A DNA stretch of 12,389 bases from Magnetovibrio sp. (GTDB lineage Bacteria; Pseudomonadota; Alphaproteobacteria; Rhodospirillales; Magnetovibrionaceae). Made by a program: the position numbers and the translations under genes. The stretch's first letter is position 1. Each line of letters opens with the position of its first letter. The notes under the pieces were generated by a model. That model did no database searches. It saw only the letters and a program-made list of their open reading frames with translations, and had not been told where the DNA came from. Of this stretch, positions 1 through 7,335 are shown in pieces. The stretch is taken from positions 1 through 12,389 of the forward strand of contig JAESUA010000308.1 in the NCBI GenBank assembly GCA_016763255.1. Reading direction: 5' to 3'.

Positions 1-954
<954 letters not shown>

Positions 955-995
955 TCATCAGGCTTATTGTCGTGGTGGCCAATTGGGATCACTTA

Positions 996-1024
996 TTGGC
1001 GTACTTGATTGCCTGAAATACAAT
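996..1024 (+). promoter_or_regulatory. Candidate sigma-70-type promoter upstream of the GntR gene
   Basis: TTGGCG (996-1001) and TACAAT (1019-1024) are separated by 17 bp and match the -35/-10 consensus at 4/6 and 5/6 positions. Transcription would start near 1031 and give a 5' leader of about 190 nt before the GTG at 1225. The octamer TTGATTGC at 1005-1012 sits inside the spacer and is repeated upstream of the dehydratase gene, so it could be an operator. Prediction by eye only. The rest of 892-1224 shows no believable gene. Confidence 0.33.
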
Positions 1025-1224
1025 TATCAGATGATTAAATTTGAAGGAAGCATCTCAATGGTGGAGTTTATTAAACGTTCGTATTACATACGTCTGGCGT
1101 TAAAAGGTAACATGGATTATGTTTGCAACGAGGGTCGACAAAAATAAATCGTACGCAATAGATTAAGTAACCTGAGCGAAGGCCCTGCCTAAAGGGTCCG
1201 TTTGATCACGTAAGGGGACCTACC

Positions 1225-1992
1225 GTGACCACCGAAGTTAAGTCTGCGAGTGTGCCCAAAATGGGCCAACGCACATATTCTACCCGCAGCCTGCATGGTC
1301 AGGTTGTGCATGAACTTGGCAAGCGTATCGTCACCGGCGATATCGATGTCGGCACAGTGCTGCCCAACGAAACGGAATTGGGGGCGTCGTTTGACGTCAG
1401 TCGCACGGCTTTGCGCGAAGGCATTAAGGTGCTGACCGCCAAAGGGCTGTTGGCCAGCCGGACCCGCACCGGCACCCGTGTGCGTCCACGCAGCGAATGG
1501 AATACGCTGGACCCGGATATCTTAGCTTGGCGCTTGGATACCTCAAAACCGAATCAGTTTGTCCGTGATTTGGTAGAATTTCGCAGCGCAATCGAACCGT
1601 TGGCCGCTTCATTGGCCGCTGAACGCGCCACCGATGAAGACATTCGACAATTGGAAGTCGCTTACGCTGACATGGTGAATGCGGGTGACAATATCGATGC
1701 TGCGGTGGAACCGGACTTGCGGTTTCGTCAAATCATTTTGCGCACCAGCGGTAATGAACTTTTGGCCCCCTTGGGTGCCATGATTGAAGCCGCCTTGACG
1801 GCCAGTTTCCGTCTGTCTACGCCGGACATCAAATTGGAAGCTTTGACGGCACACAAAATTGTTTTGGATGCGATCAAGGATCGCGATCCTAGCAAGGCCT
1901 GGAAAGCGATGTACAGCTTGCTTGATCTTGCCATGACCTACAATACGGCCATGTTGGCAGAAATGCGCAACGGTCAAGTCGCCGAAGCATAA
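1225..1992 (+). CDS. GntR-family transcriptional regulator, FadR subfamily (FCD domain)
   Basis: Cytoplasmic DNA-binding repressor or activator of 255 aa, the normal length for FadR-type GntR proteins. The winged helix-turn-helix spans about residues 22-88, with the typical VLPNETELGASFDVSRTALR and the wing GLLASRTRTGTRVRP. The linker SEWNTLDPDILAWRLD at about 90-105 is characteristic of regulators in the sugar-acid (galactonate/hexuronate-like) branch. The all-helical FCD ligand domain covers about 110-245. The start is GTG at 1225 with AAGGGGA (1212-1218) in good position; an internal ATG at 1261 lacks such a site. In FCD domains a metal is usually held by D-x3-H and later histidines. Here D164 is followed by R168 instead of His (DLRFR), so effector or metal binding may differ. 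The next gene, on the same strand, encodes a probable 2-keto-3-deoxy sugar-acid dehydratase, which is the likely target. Confidence 0.9.
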   Translation: MTTEVKSASVPKMGQRTYSTRSLHGQVVHELGKRIVTGDIDVGTVLPNETELGASFDVSRTALREGIKVLTAKGLLASRTRTGTRVRPRSEWNTLDPDILAWRLDTSKPNQFVRDLVEFRSAIEPLAASLAAERATDEDIRQLEVAYADMVNAGDNIDAAVEPDLRFRQIILRTSGNELLAPLGAMIEAALTASFRLSTPDIKLEALTAHKIVLDAIKDRDPSKAWKAMYSLLDLAMTYNTAMLAEMRNGQVAEA

Positions 1993-2022
1993 GCCCGAAG
2001 TATAACCACGTTAAGGTATCGA

Positions 2023-2064
2023 CGGGGCTGGTGTGTTTTTCCTCTAGGAATGACCCTAGCCCCG
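2023..2064 (+). terminator. Weak stem-loop after the GntR gene, possible terminator
   Basis: CGGGGCT (2023-2029) is the exact reverse complement of AGCCCCG (2058-2064). A competing small hairpin, CTAGG (2044-2048) with CCTAG (2055-2059), lies inside. No U-run follows, so this is not a standard intrinsic terminator. It may be an attenuator-like structure or be meaningless. Confidence 0.25.
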
Positions 2065-2148
2065 CTTATCATTCTCCTCCATTCACTGTTCTCTTGTGAA
2101 ACACATGCATGTTCACCACGTTACAATGGCGTGGGGCAGGTGTGTGCG

Positions 2149-2184
2149 TTGATTGCTGGCTTACGTCCGGCAAAACGCAATCAA
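2149..2184 (+). promoter_or_regulatory. Inverted repeat / leader stem-loop upstream of the dehydratase gene
   Basis: TTGATTGC (2149-2156) and GCAATCAA (2177-2184) are perfect 8-bp inverted arms with a 20-nt centre. TGG (2157-2159) can also pair with CCG (2167-2169), giving an internal hairpin. The element ends about 50 bp before the ATG at 2234. The same octamer TTGATTGC occurs at 1005-1012 upstream of the GntR gene, so it is a candidate binding site for that regulator as DNA, or a leader structure as RNA. Confidence 0.33.
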
Positions 2185-2233
2185 GCTCCGGTCTTTAAAA
2201 AAGGCTTCTAAGGGTAGTGAGCAGGAGAATAAT

Positions 2234-3424
2234 ATGTTTCCCAAAATGACCACAAAAAATATATTGCCCGCAGACGGATATGCAGGAACTTTGGTTGGGC
2301 GAGCGTTGTTCCCAGGTGCGCATCCGGGGCCGTGTGTGGTGGTGATACGTGAAGATGGGGTGCACAATATTTCGGGCACCGTGCCGACCATGGCCGAACT
2401 ACTTAATTGCGACAATCCGATTGCGCGTGCCAACAAGGCGACCCGCAATTGCGTGCACCTGGGTTCGTTGGATGAGATTTTGCTTAATTCGACCCCGGAT
2501 ACTCATGACCCGCTGAAGCCATATTTGTTAACACCGATCGATCTTCACGCGGTTAAGGGATGTGGCATGACGTTTGTCAAAACCATGCTGGGACGCGCGA
2601 TTGAAGAGCAGGCTCAAGGGGACCCCCAAAAAGCCGACGCCATGCATAAAGTTCTAGAAGGCGATGAAGGCAGAAAACTTTCTACCGTTAAGCCTGGCTC
2701 CGACGAAGCCGAAAAACTTAAAGCTGCCCTGATTGAGCAGGGCATGTGGTCGCAGTATCTAGAAGCCGGGATTGGACCAAATGTTGGGATTTTTACCAAG
2801 GCCCAACCGCTCAGCACCGTCGGGATTGGTGCCGAAGTGGGGATTCATCCTGATTCGATCAAAAGCCATTCAGAACCGGAAGTGGTGCTGATCACCAATA
2901 GTCGCGGTCGCAGTATTGGCGCAACGCTAGGCAATGATGTCAATCGCCAGGACTTGGAAGGGCTCAGCGCGTTGTATCTGGACCGGGCAAAAAATAACAA
3001 TGCCGCATGCTCGATCGGCCCGTTCATCCGGTTGTTCGACGAATCATTTGGCATTGATGATGTGCGGACCCAAAATGTCACCCTGACCGTTGAAGGCATT
3101 GATGGATATTTGCTTAGTGAAATTTATCCGATGGTCGAAATGACCCGGTCCCTGGATGAGCTGGTGGCGCAAACCTTTAACGACAATCATCAGTATCCGG
3201 ATGGCTTGGCGCTTTTTTGCGGCACAATGTTTTTTCCGGATCAAGATCGTGATGAGCCGGGGAAGGGGTTTACCCATAAAATTGGTGATGTGGTGACCAT
3301 CAAAGCGCCCGCGCTTGGCACATTAATCAACAAAGTTAATCATTCCAATATGGTTCGACCCTGGAATTTTGGCATTGCCGACTTGATGAACAATTTGGCT
3401 GATCGCCATCTTATTGGCGGATAA
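2234..3424 (+). CDS. Fumarylacetoacetate-hydrolase-superfamily enzyme, probable 2-keto-3-deoxy sugar-acid dehydratase
   Basis: A cytoplasmic enzyme of 396 aa. It resembles the long bacterial FAH-superfamily proteins that include Caulobacter XylX (2-keto-3-deoxy-xylonate dehydratase). Those convert a 2-keto-3-deoxy pentonate to 2-oxoglutarate semialdehyde in the Weimberg-type route. Visible hallmarks are the N-terminal domain to about residue 100 with LLTPIDLHAVK at 98-108, then SQYLEAGIGP at 173-182. These are followed by SEPEVVL at 213-219 and TLGNDVN at 231-237, whose E214, E216 and D235 fit the metal ligands of the superfamily. K253 in AKNNNAACSIGPF and the C-terminal QDRDEPGKGFTHKIGDVV complete the fold. 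I chose the ATG at 2234, which has AGGAG (2223-2227) six bases upstream; an upstream TTG frame from 2153 has no family-like sequence. The GntR regulator precedes it by 241 bp. The exact substrate is not readable; another acylpyruvate-like substrate is possible. Confidence 0.83.
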   Translation: MFPKMTTKNILPADGYAGTLVGRALFPGAHPGPCVVVIREDGVHNISGTVPTMAELLNCDNPIARANKATRNCVHLGSLDEILLNSTPDTHDPLKPYLLTPIDLHAVKGCGMTFVKTMLGRAIEEQAQGDPQKADAMHKVLEGDEGRKLSTVKPGSDEAEKLKAALIEQGMWSQYLEAGIGPNVGIFTKAQPLSTVGIGAEVGIHPDSIKSHSEPEVVLITNSRGRSIGATLGNDVNRQDLEGLSALYLDRAKNNNAACSIGPFIRLFDESFGIDDVRTQNVTLTVEGIDGYLLSEIYPMVEMTRSLDELVAQTFNDNHQYPDGLALFCGTMFFPDQDRDEPGKGFTHKIGDVVTIKAPALGTLINKVNHSNMVRPWNFGIADLMNNLADRHLIGG

Positions 3425-3440
3425 GGGTATGCCCGCGCAA

Positions 3441-3504
3441 GCCGTGCAATCGGTACAATTGTTTCAAATTTGGGGTTAGTGTTTCATTTTGTTGCATGCA
3501 CGGC
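3441..3504. promoter_or_regulatory. Candidate control region of the RpiR/TAXI operon: paired 11-mers inside a wide inverted repeat
   Basis: TGTTTCAAATT (3460-3470) and TGTTTCATTTT (3480-3490) share TGTTTCA plus a final TT and lie exactly 20 bp apart, about two helical turns. They are enclosed by the perfect inverted repeat GCCGTGCA (3441-3448) / TGCACGGC (3497-3504). RpiR-family operators often contain TTTCA or TGAAA half-sites, so autoregulation by the downstream RpiR protein is a fair inference. No clear -35/-10 pair was found. Confidence 0.3.
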
Positions 3505-3610
3505 CTTGGCAGGCTTATGATTGTCCCTGCCCTACAGAGTGTTCTGCTTATACGCCGGAGGGCGTGGGCGAGGAGAACATCAACACAAATGCTTAAGCGA
3601 AACTTTCCAT

Positions 3611-4507
3611 ATGAATTATGCTGACACGATCACGCGTATCGAAAATGCGTTTGCACACCTTAGCCCTCAGTTGAAACAGGCCGCACGTTATGTCATCGAT
3701 CACCCGGATGATGTGGCGCTGTATTCAATGCGCCAGCTGGCCGCACATGCCGATGTTCATCCGTCCACGATGGTGCGCTTTGCGCGTGAATTGGGCTTTG
3801 ATGGGCATGCACAGTTTCAAGAACCCTTTCAAGAGCGTTTGCGATCTAAACCCAAAATAAGCTACGTCGGAGGTGCGCGTGATTTGCAGGCGCGTGGCGG
3901 AGATGGCAATGCCATCGCCTTGGTGACGGAAATGTTTGAAACCGAACGCAGGGCTTTTAAATCACTGCTTGATGATGCAACCCCGTCTTCCATCAAGGAT
4001 GCTGCAGAGGTGCTTTGTCAGGCGCGCAATATTTTTGTGGTCGGGGGGCGCTCGCTGTATCCGGCTGCATTTTATTTCCACTATGCGTGTCGAATGTTCA
4101 CCAATAAGGTCCACCTCGTGGGTGGGCATGGTGGCACGTTTGCCGATCAATTACGCGGAATCAGCGAGGGGGATGTGGTGTTGGCCACAAGCTTTTCACC
4201 CTACAGCCGCAATTCCGTACGGGCGGTGGATTATGCTCAAGATCATGGTGCGCGGGTGGTGGCGATCACGGACAGTGCCGTTTCACCGATCGCGCGTGGC
4301 GAGGATACGCTTGCCTTGGTGGTCAGTAACGACAGCCCATCACTGTTCCATTCCATCGTGCCGGCCATGGGCGTGGTCGAAGCGTTGGTCATGTTGATGA
4401 TTGCACGCGGTGGATCCAAAGCCCTAGCGGCGCTGGAAGACAGCGAAGAGCAGTTGAACGGTTTTGATGCTTACTGGCTTGAAAAACCGACCAAGATGCG
4501 GCGCTGA
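3611..4507 (+). CDS. MurR/RpiR-family transcriptional regulator (HTH_6 plus SIS domain)
   Basis: A cytoplasmic regulator of 298 aa, close to the usual family length. The N-terminal HTH_6 domain spans about residues 1-77, with the helix-turn-helix in ALYSMRQLAAHADVHPSTMV (36-55) and continuing into RFARELGFDG. The C-terminal SIS sugar-phosphate-binding fold covers about 125-275. Its phosphate-loop segment is IFVVGGRSLYPAA (141-153), and LATSFSPYSRNSV (191-203) carries the usual serine-rich binding loop. I took the ATG at 3611, because the family sequence begins there; the frame extends upstream to a TTG at 3521 but that part looks non-coding. No good ribosome site precedes 3611. AGGAG at 3571-3575 instead precedes a separate 11-codon frame (3589-3624) that overlaps this start, so translational coupling is possible. 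Its stop is 3 bp before the TAXI receptor gene, indicating one operon and a role in controlling uptake. The effector is unknown. Confidence 0.88.
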   Translation: MNYADTITRIENAFAHLSPQLKQAARYVIDHPDDVALYSMRQLAAHADVHPSTMVRFARELGFDGHAQFQEPFQERLRSKPKISYVGGARDLQARGGDGNAIALVTEMFETERRAFKSLLDDATPSSIKDAAEVLCQARNIFVVGGRSLYPAAFYFHYACRMFTNKVHLVGGHGGTFADQLRGISEGDVVLATSFSPYSRNSVRAVDYAQDHGARVVAITDSAVSPIARGEDTLALVVSNDSPSLFHSIVPAMGVVEALVMLMIARGGSKALAALEDSEEQLNGFDAYWLEKPTKMRR

Positions 4508-4510
4508 GAT

Positions 4511-5566
4511 ATGGATGTGAAGAGCAGATTTAACAATGGGGCCAAGATGATGCGGGTTGCAGATACAATTAGCCGATGCAGGCGTGCTGATGCATGTGTA
4601 CTGGCATTTTTTATGGTGCTGCTGATGTCGGGTTTGCTTTTGTCTTCTGTGGCTGTGGCGCAAACGGCTGTGCGCTACGTCACCATCGGCACCGGTGGTG
4701 TGACGGGGGTTTATTATCCTGCGGGTGGGGCTATATGTCGTTTGGTCAACAAGGGGCGGCGCATGCACGGCATTCGGTGTTCGGTCGAAAGCACCGGCGG
4801 CTCAATTGACAACATCGAAGGCATCCGCGTTGGTGAATTTGATTTCGGCGTGGTTCAATCTGACGCACAATTTGCCGCCGTTCACGGTCAGACGCCGTTT
4901 GAATCCGCAGGCAAGTTCAAAAAATTGAGATCCATGTTTGCGCTTCATTCGGAACAATTCACGGTGGTCGCGCGTGCGGATGCAGGCATCCAAACCTTAG
5001 CTGACCTGAAGGGCAAACGGGTCAATGTCGGCAACGTCGGGTCCGGCCAGCGTGGTACCATGGAAACGGTTATGCAGACCTTGGGTTGGACCATGAACGA
5101 TTTTGCCGAGGCCAGCGAATTGACTTCAGCTGAACAGTCCAGGGCGCTGTGCGACGATCAGTTTGATGCGATGGTGTTCACGGTTGGCCATCCCAACGCA
5201 TCCATTAATGAAGCGACGATCGCGTGTGATACGGTCTTGGTTGGGGCGAGCGGTGCGGCGATCAAAAAAATGGTGGCGCAAATCGCGTATTTTCGAACCA
5301 CCACCATTCCCGGCGGCATGTACCGGGGCACCGAACATGATGTGAAAACCTTTGGCGTCAGCGCGACGGTGGTGACATCCAGCCTTATCCCCGAAGATAT
5401 GGTTTATGAGCTGGTTAAATCGGTGTTTGAGAACTTTGACAGTTTTCGCATGTTGCATCCGGCCTTTGGACGCTTGGAAAAACAAAATATGCTCGCTCAT
5501 GGTCTGAGTGCACCCCTACATCGTGGTGCGGTGCGTTATTTTAAAGAAGTCGGACTGATTAAATAG
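4511..5566 (+). CDS. TAXI-family TRAP transporter solute-binding receptor
   Basis: An exported periplasmic binding protein of 351 aa that captures an organic anion for a TRAP transporter. Residues 1-50 form a signal peptide: a basic N-region, a hydrophobic core at about 28-48 (CVLAFFMVLLMSGLLLSSVA) and a likely cleavage site after AVA at 48-50. The mature protein begins with RYVTIGTGGVTGVYYPAGGA (55-74), the TAXI signature. It continues with VESTGGSIDNIEGIRVGEFDFGVVQSD (about 92-118) and the hinge region DLKGKRVNVGNVGSGQRGTMET. The first ATG at 4511 has a poor ribosome site. The ATG pair at 4547/4550, with GGGG a few bases upstream, would give a more ordinary signal peptide and may be the true start. 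It follows the RpiR gene by 3 bp. TAXI receptors normally work with a fused DctQM permease, and none is in this window, so the partner is elsewhere or absent. Ligand not predictable. Confidence 0.9.
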   Translation: MDVKSRFNNGAKMMRVADTISRCRRADACVLAFFMVLLMSGLLLSSVAVAQTAVRYVTIGTGGVTGVYYPAGGAICRLVNKGRRMHGIRCSVESTGGSIDNIEGIRVGEFDFGVVQSDAQFAAVHGQTPFESAGKFKKLRSMFALHSEQFTVVARADAGIQTLADLKGKRVNVGNVGSGQRGTMETVMQTLGWTMNDFAEASELTSAEQSRALCDDQFDAMVFTVGHPNASINEATIACDTVLVGASGAAIKKMVAQIAYFRTTTIPGGMYRGTEHDVKTFGVSATVVTSSLIPEDMVYELVKSVFENFDSFRMLHPAFGRLEKQNMLAHGLSAPLHRGAVRYFKEVGLIK

Positions 5567-5574
5567 AGAAAAAC

Positions 5575-5616
5575 AAAAAGGCCGCCCCTGCAAGTATGCA
5601 GCGACGGCCTTTGAAA
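5575..5616. terminator. Bidirectional intrinsic terminator between the convergent TAXI and soe operons
   Basis: AAAGGCCG (5577-5584) pairs perfectly with CGGCCTTT (5605-5612), and an inner CTGC (5588-5591) pairs with GCAG (5598-5601) around a 6-nt loop, with a 3x3 internal mismatch. On the minus strand the stem is followed by a T-rich run (TTTTTGTTTTT), so it is a strong terminator for soeC. On the plus strand the tail is weaker (TTTGAAATTTT). It lies 8 bp past the TAXI stop and about 20 bp past the soeC stop. Confidence 0.85.
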
Positions 5617-5633
5617 TTTTATGAAGCGAACCT

Positions 5634-6581
5634 TTAAACGCTGGTGGCGCCATAATAAAGGTTCACCGTGTGCTTGGCTTCTGCGAAGAACAACCAGCGC
5701 TCGATGATGATGCCCAGTGAACACAATCCCCAAGCCACAATCACCGCGGCCAAAGCGGCGTAGCCGGTGACGAACATCGCCAACAATGAGAACAGCAGCG
5801 GCAAGGCAAAGCCGGTCACGTGTGAAATGGTGCGCAGCTTATCGGCATGTTTTTGTGCAACGCGAAAGCCCATTTCTTTCATCAGATAGTTGGCTGAGGT
5901 GTGGGGTAATTCCAACACACTGACATCACCCGCTTCATCAATGCCGATGGCTGAATTCACAGTGGGCAGGCCTTTGGTGCGTTTGTTAAAGCCCCAGTAC
6001 AAGGTCTTGAGACCCCAACCCAGCGCCAAGGTCAATACGGTGAGGCCCTGAATGTAGGGATCGACCGCACTGAACAGGTGCATCAAAACACTCATTAATA
6101 CGGCACCACTCATCACCGACAAAAGCAAGTACGACGGCACCGTCCAATCGTTGTGCCATTGGTGGATGGTGCGCAGCGACTTATAAATCATCGCGGTGCA
6201 AATCACCGTCAGCCAAGCCAGCACGGCAGAGACGACGCCCGCCACCGCCCATAGGCCGGTGGTGTCTTCGTACCACACCCAGCCGATGCCCAAAAGCCCG
6301 GCGGGGATGTAGGTCATCACCGCCATCACGCCTTCGCGCGCCAGCCAGCTGGAACGCCACTGCGATACGGCACGCCAAGCGCGTTCCGGACGGCCCAAGT
6401 GAAAAGTCGATGCCAACAGGCCGACACTAACCAGGCCTAAGGCGACGAACAGACCGGCAAGGCCCAACCATCGATCAGCCGGAAGCATGCCAGAGGCACC
6501 CAAGATACCCATCATGGCCAGCAGGCCGTAACCGGCGCCGGAACAGGTGGTGAAAAAGATAACGGAAAAAGCGGGATGCAT
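5634..6581 (-). CDS. soeC: DmsC/NrfD-type membrane anchor subunit of a molybdenum oxidoreductase (SoeC-like)
   Basis: Integral inner-membrane subunit of 315 aa that anchors the catalytic complex and passes electrons between the ferredoxin subunit and quinone. The sequence begins MHPAFSVIFFTTCSGAGYGL. It has eight hydrophobic segments at about 5-27, 38-60, 84-104, 109-131, 148-170, 176-195, 257-275 and 277-297. The DmsC-family hallmark HLGRPERAWRAVSQWRSSWL is at 61-80, with REG at 82-84. I used the ATG at 6581; the open frame extends 52 codons upstream to 6737, but that part overlaps soeB and is not family-like. A G-rich ribosome site (eight G then A) lies 8 bases upstream, and the first of those G closes the TAG stop of soeB. 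It is the last gene of the operon and is followed by a strong terminator. A DMSO-reductase DmsC role is the main alternative; the catalytic subunit argues for sulfite oxidation. Confidence 0.87.
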   Translation of the reverse strand: MHPAFSVIFFTTCSGAGYGLLAMMGILGASGMLPADRWLGLAGLFVALGLVSVGLLASTFHLGRPERAWRAVSQWRSSWLAREGVMAVMTYIPAGLLGIGWVWYEDTTGLWAVAGVVSAVLAWLTVICTAMIYKSLRTIHQWHNDWTVPSYLLLSVMSGAVLMSVLMHLFSAVDPYIQGLTVLTLALGWGLKTLYWGFNKRTKGLPTVNSAIGIDEAGDVSVLELPHTSANYLMKEMGFRVAQKHADKLRTISHVTGFALPLLFSLLAMFVTGYAALAAVIVAWGLCSLGIIIERWLFFAEAKHTVNLYYGATSV

Positions 6582-6597
6582 TTGTTTCGTCCCCCCC

Positions 6598-7333
6598 CTA
6601 TTTCGAAAGTACGTTGTCGAGCCAACCGAGGAAGCCATCAGCCTTGAAGGGCTCCAGCTCTTCGGGCGCACCGATGTCGGCGCTGACGACTTTGCGCGCG
6701 CGCGGCGGCAAGTACTTGTTGGTGGGCTTGTATCCAAGTTCCGGCATCAAGTCGCGGCCATGGCGCGCGGCGGTCAGCTGAGAAACTTTGGATTCCGGAT
6801 CGTTCAAGTCGCCAAAATGACGTGCGCCTGTGGGACACGTCAAAACACACGCGGGCTGGCGGTCTTCGGGTTCAAGGTTTTCATTGTAGATGCGATCGAT
6901 GCACAAGGTGCACTTCTTCATCACGCCTTGATCGGCGTCGAATTCACGCGCACCGTAGGGGCAGGCCCAACTGCACAGTTTGCAGCCGATGCACTTGTCG
7001 GTGTTGACCAACACGATGCCGTCTTCGGACCGTTTGTACGATGCACCGGTCGGGCACACCGTCACGCATTCGGCATTGTCGCAATGCAGGCACGAACGTG
7101 GGAAATTGATGGTCAGGTTGGGGCGATCGCCGCGTTTGACCTCAAATGAATGCACCCGGTTGAACCACACGCCGTCCGGCTCTGCACCGTAAGGGTTGTG
7201 ATCGGGCAACGGTGCGGAATGTCCGCCCGTATTCCATTCCTTACAGTTGGGCGCACGCATGACAGCCGACACAGGTGTCGAGATCGATCACCAACCCCAG
7301 TTTCTTTTTGGTCGAGCTTGGTAGTGTCGTCAT
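6598..7333 (-). pseudogene. soeB: Four-cluster [4Fe-4S] ferredoxin subunit (SoeB-like), interrupted by a frameshift
   Basis: The electron-transfer subunit that links the molybdopterin protein to the membrane anchor. The authentic start is the ATG at 7333-7331, 2 bp after the soeA stop, with GGAGGG inside the end of soeA. It encodes MTTLPSSTKKKLGLVIDLDT then CVGCHACAQL and stops at TAA 7243-7241. The remaining protein (NCKEWNTGGHSAP onward) is in a different frame, open from 7272 to the TAG at 6600-6598. Between codon 28 (GCC, 7252-7250) and the AAC at 7248-7246 only one base is present where a whole codon is expected. Two bases are therefore missing. A repaired protein would be about 245 aa with 16 cysteines in four clusters: C21, C24, C27 and the Cys of NCKEW; CLHC-x4-C-x3-C; CIGC-x2-C-x3-C; and CTLC-x17-C-x3-C. 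Everything but the junction is intact, so this is a very recent lesion or a sequence/assembly error. The downstream frame alone would lack three ligands of cluster I. Confidence 0.86.
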
Positions 7334-7335
7334 AA

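Noticed and set aside
2153..2233. 27-codon TTG-initiated extension of the dehydratase gene
   Set aside because: No family-like sequence, and the ATG at 2234 has a proper ribosome site.
6582..6737. 52-codon N-terminal extension of SoeC
   Set aside because: It overlaps the end of soeB, is rich in Ser/Arg/Pro without family match, and the real anchor begins MHPAFSVIFF with a G-rich ribosome site.
6547..7149. 200-codon plus-strand frame
   Set aside because: Antisense to soeB with its cysteine motifs; a shadow of high-GC third positions.
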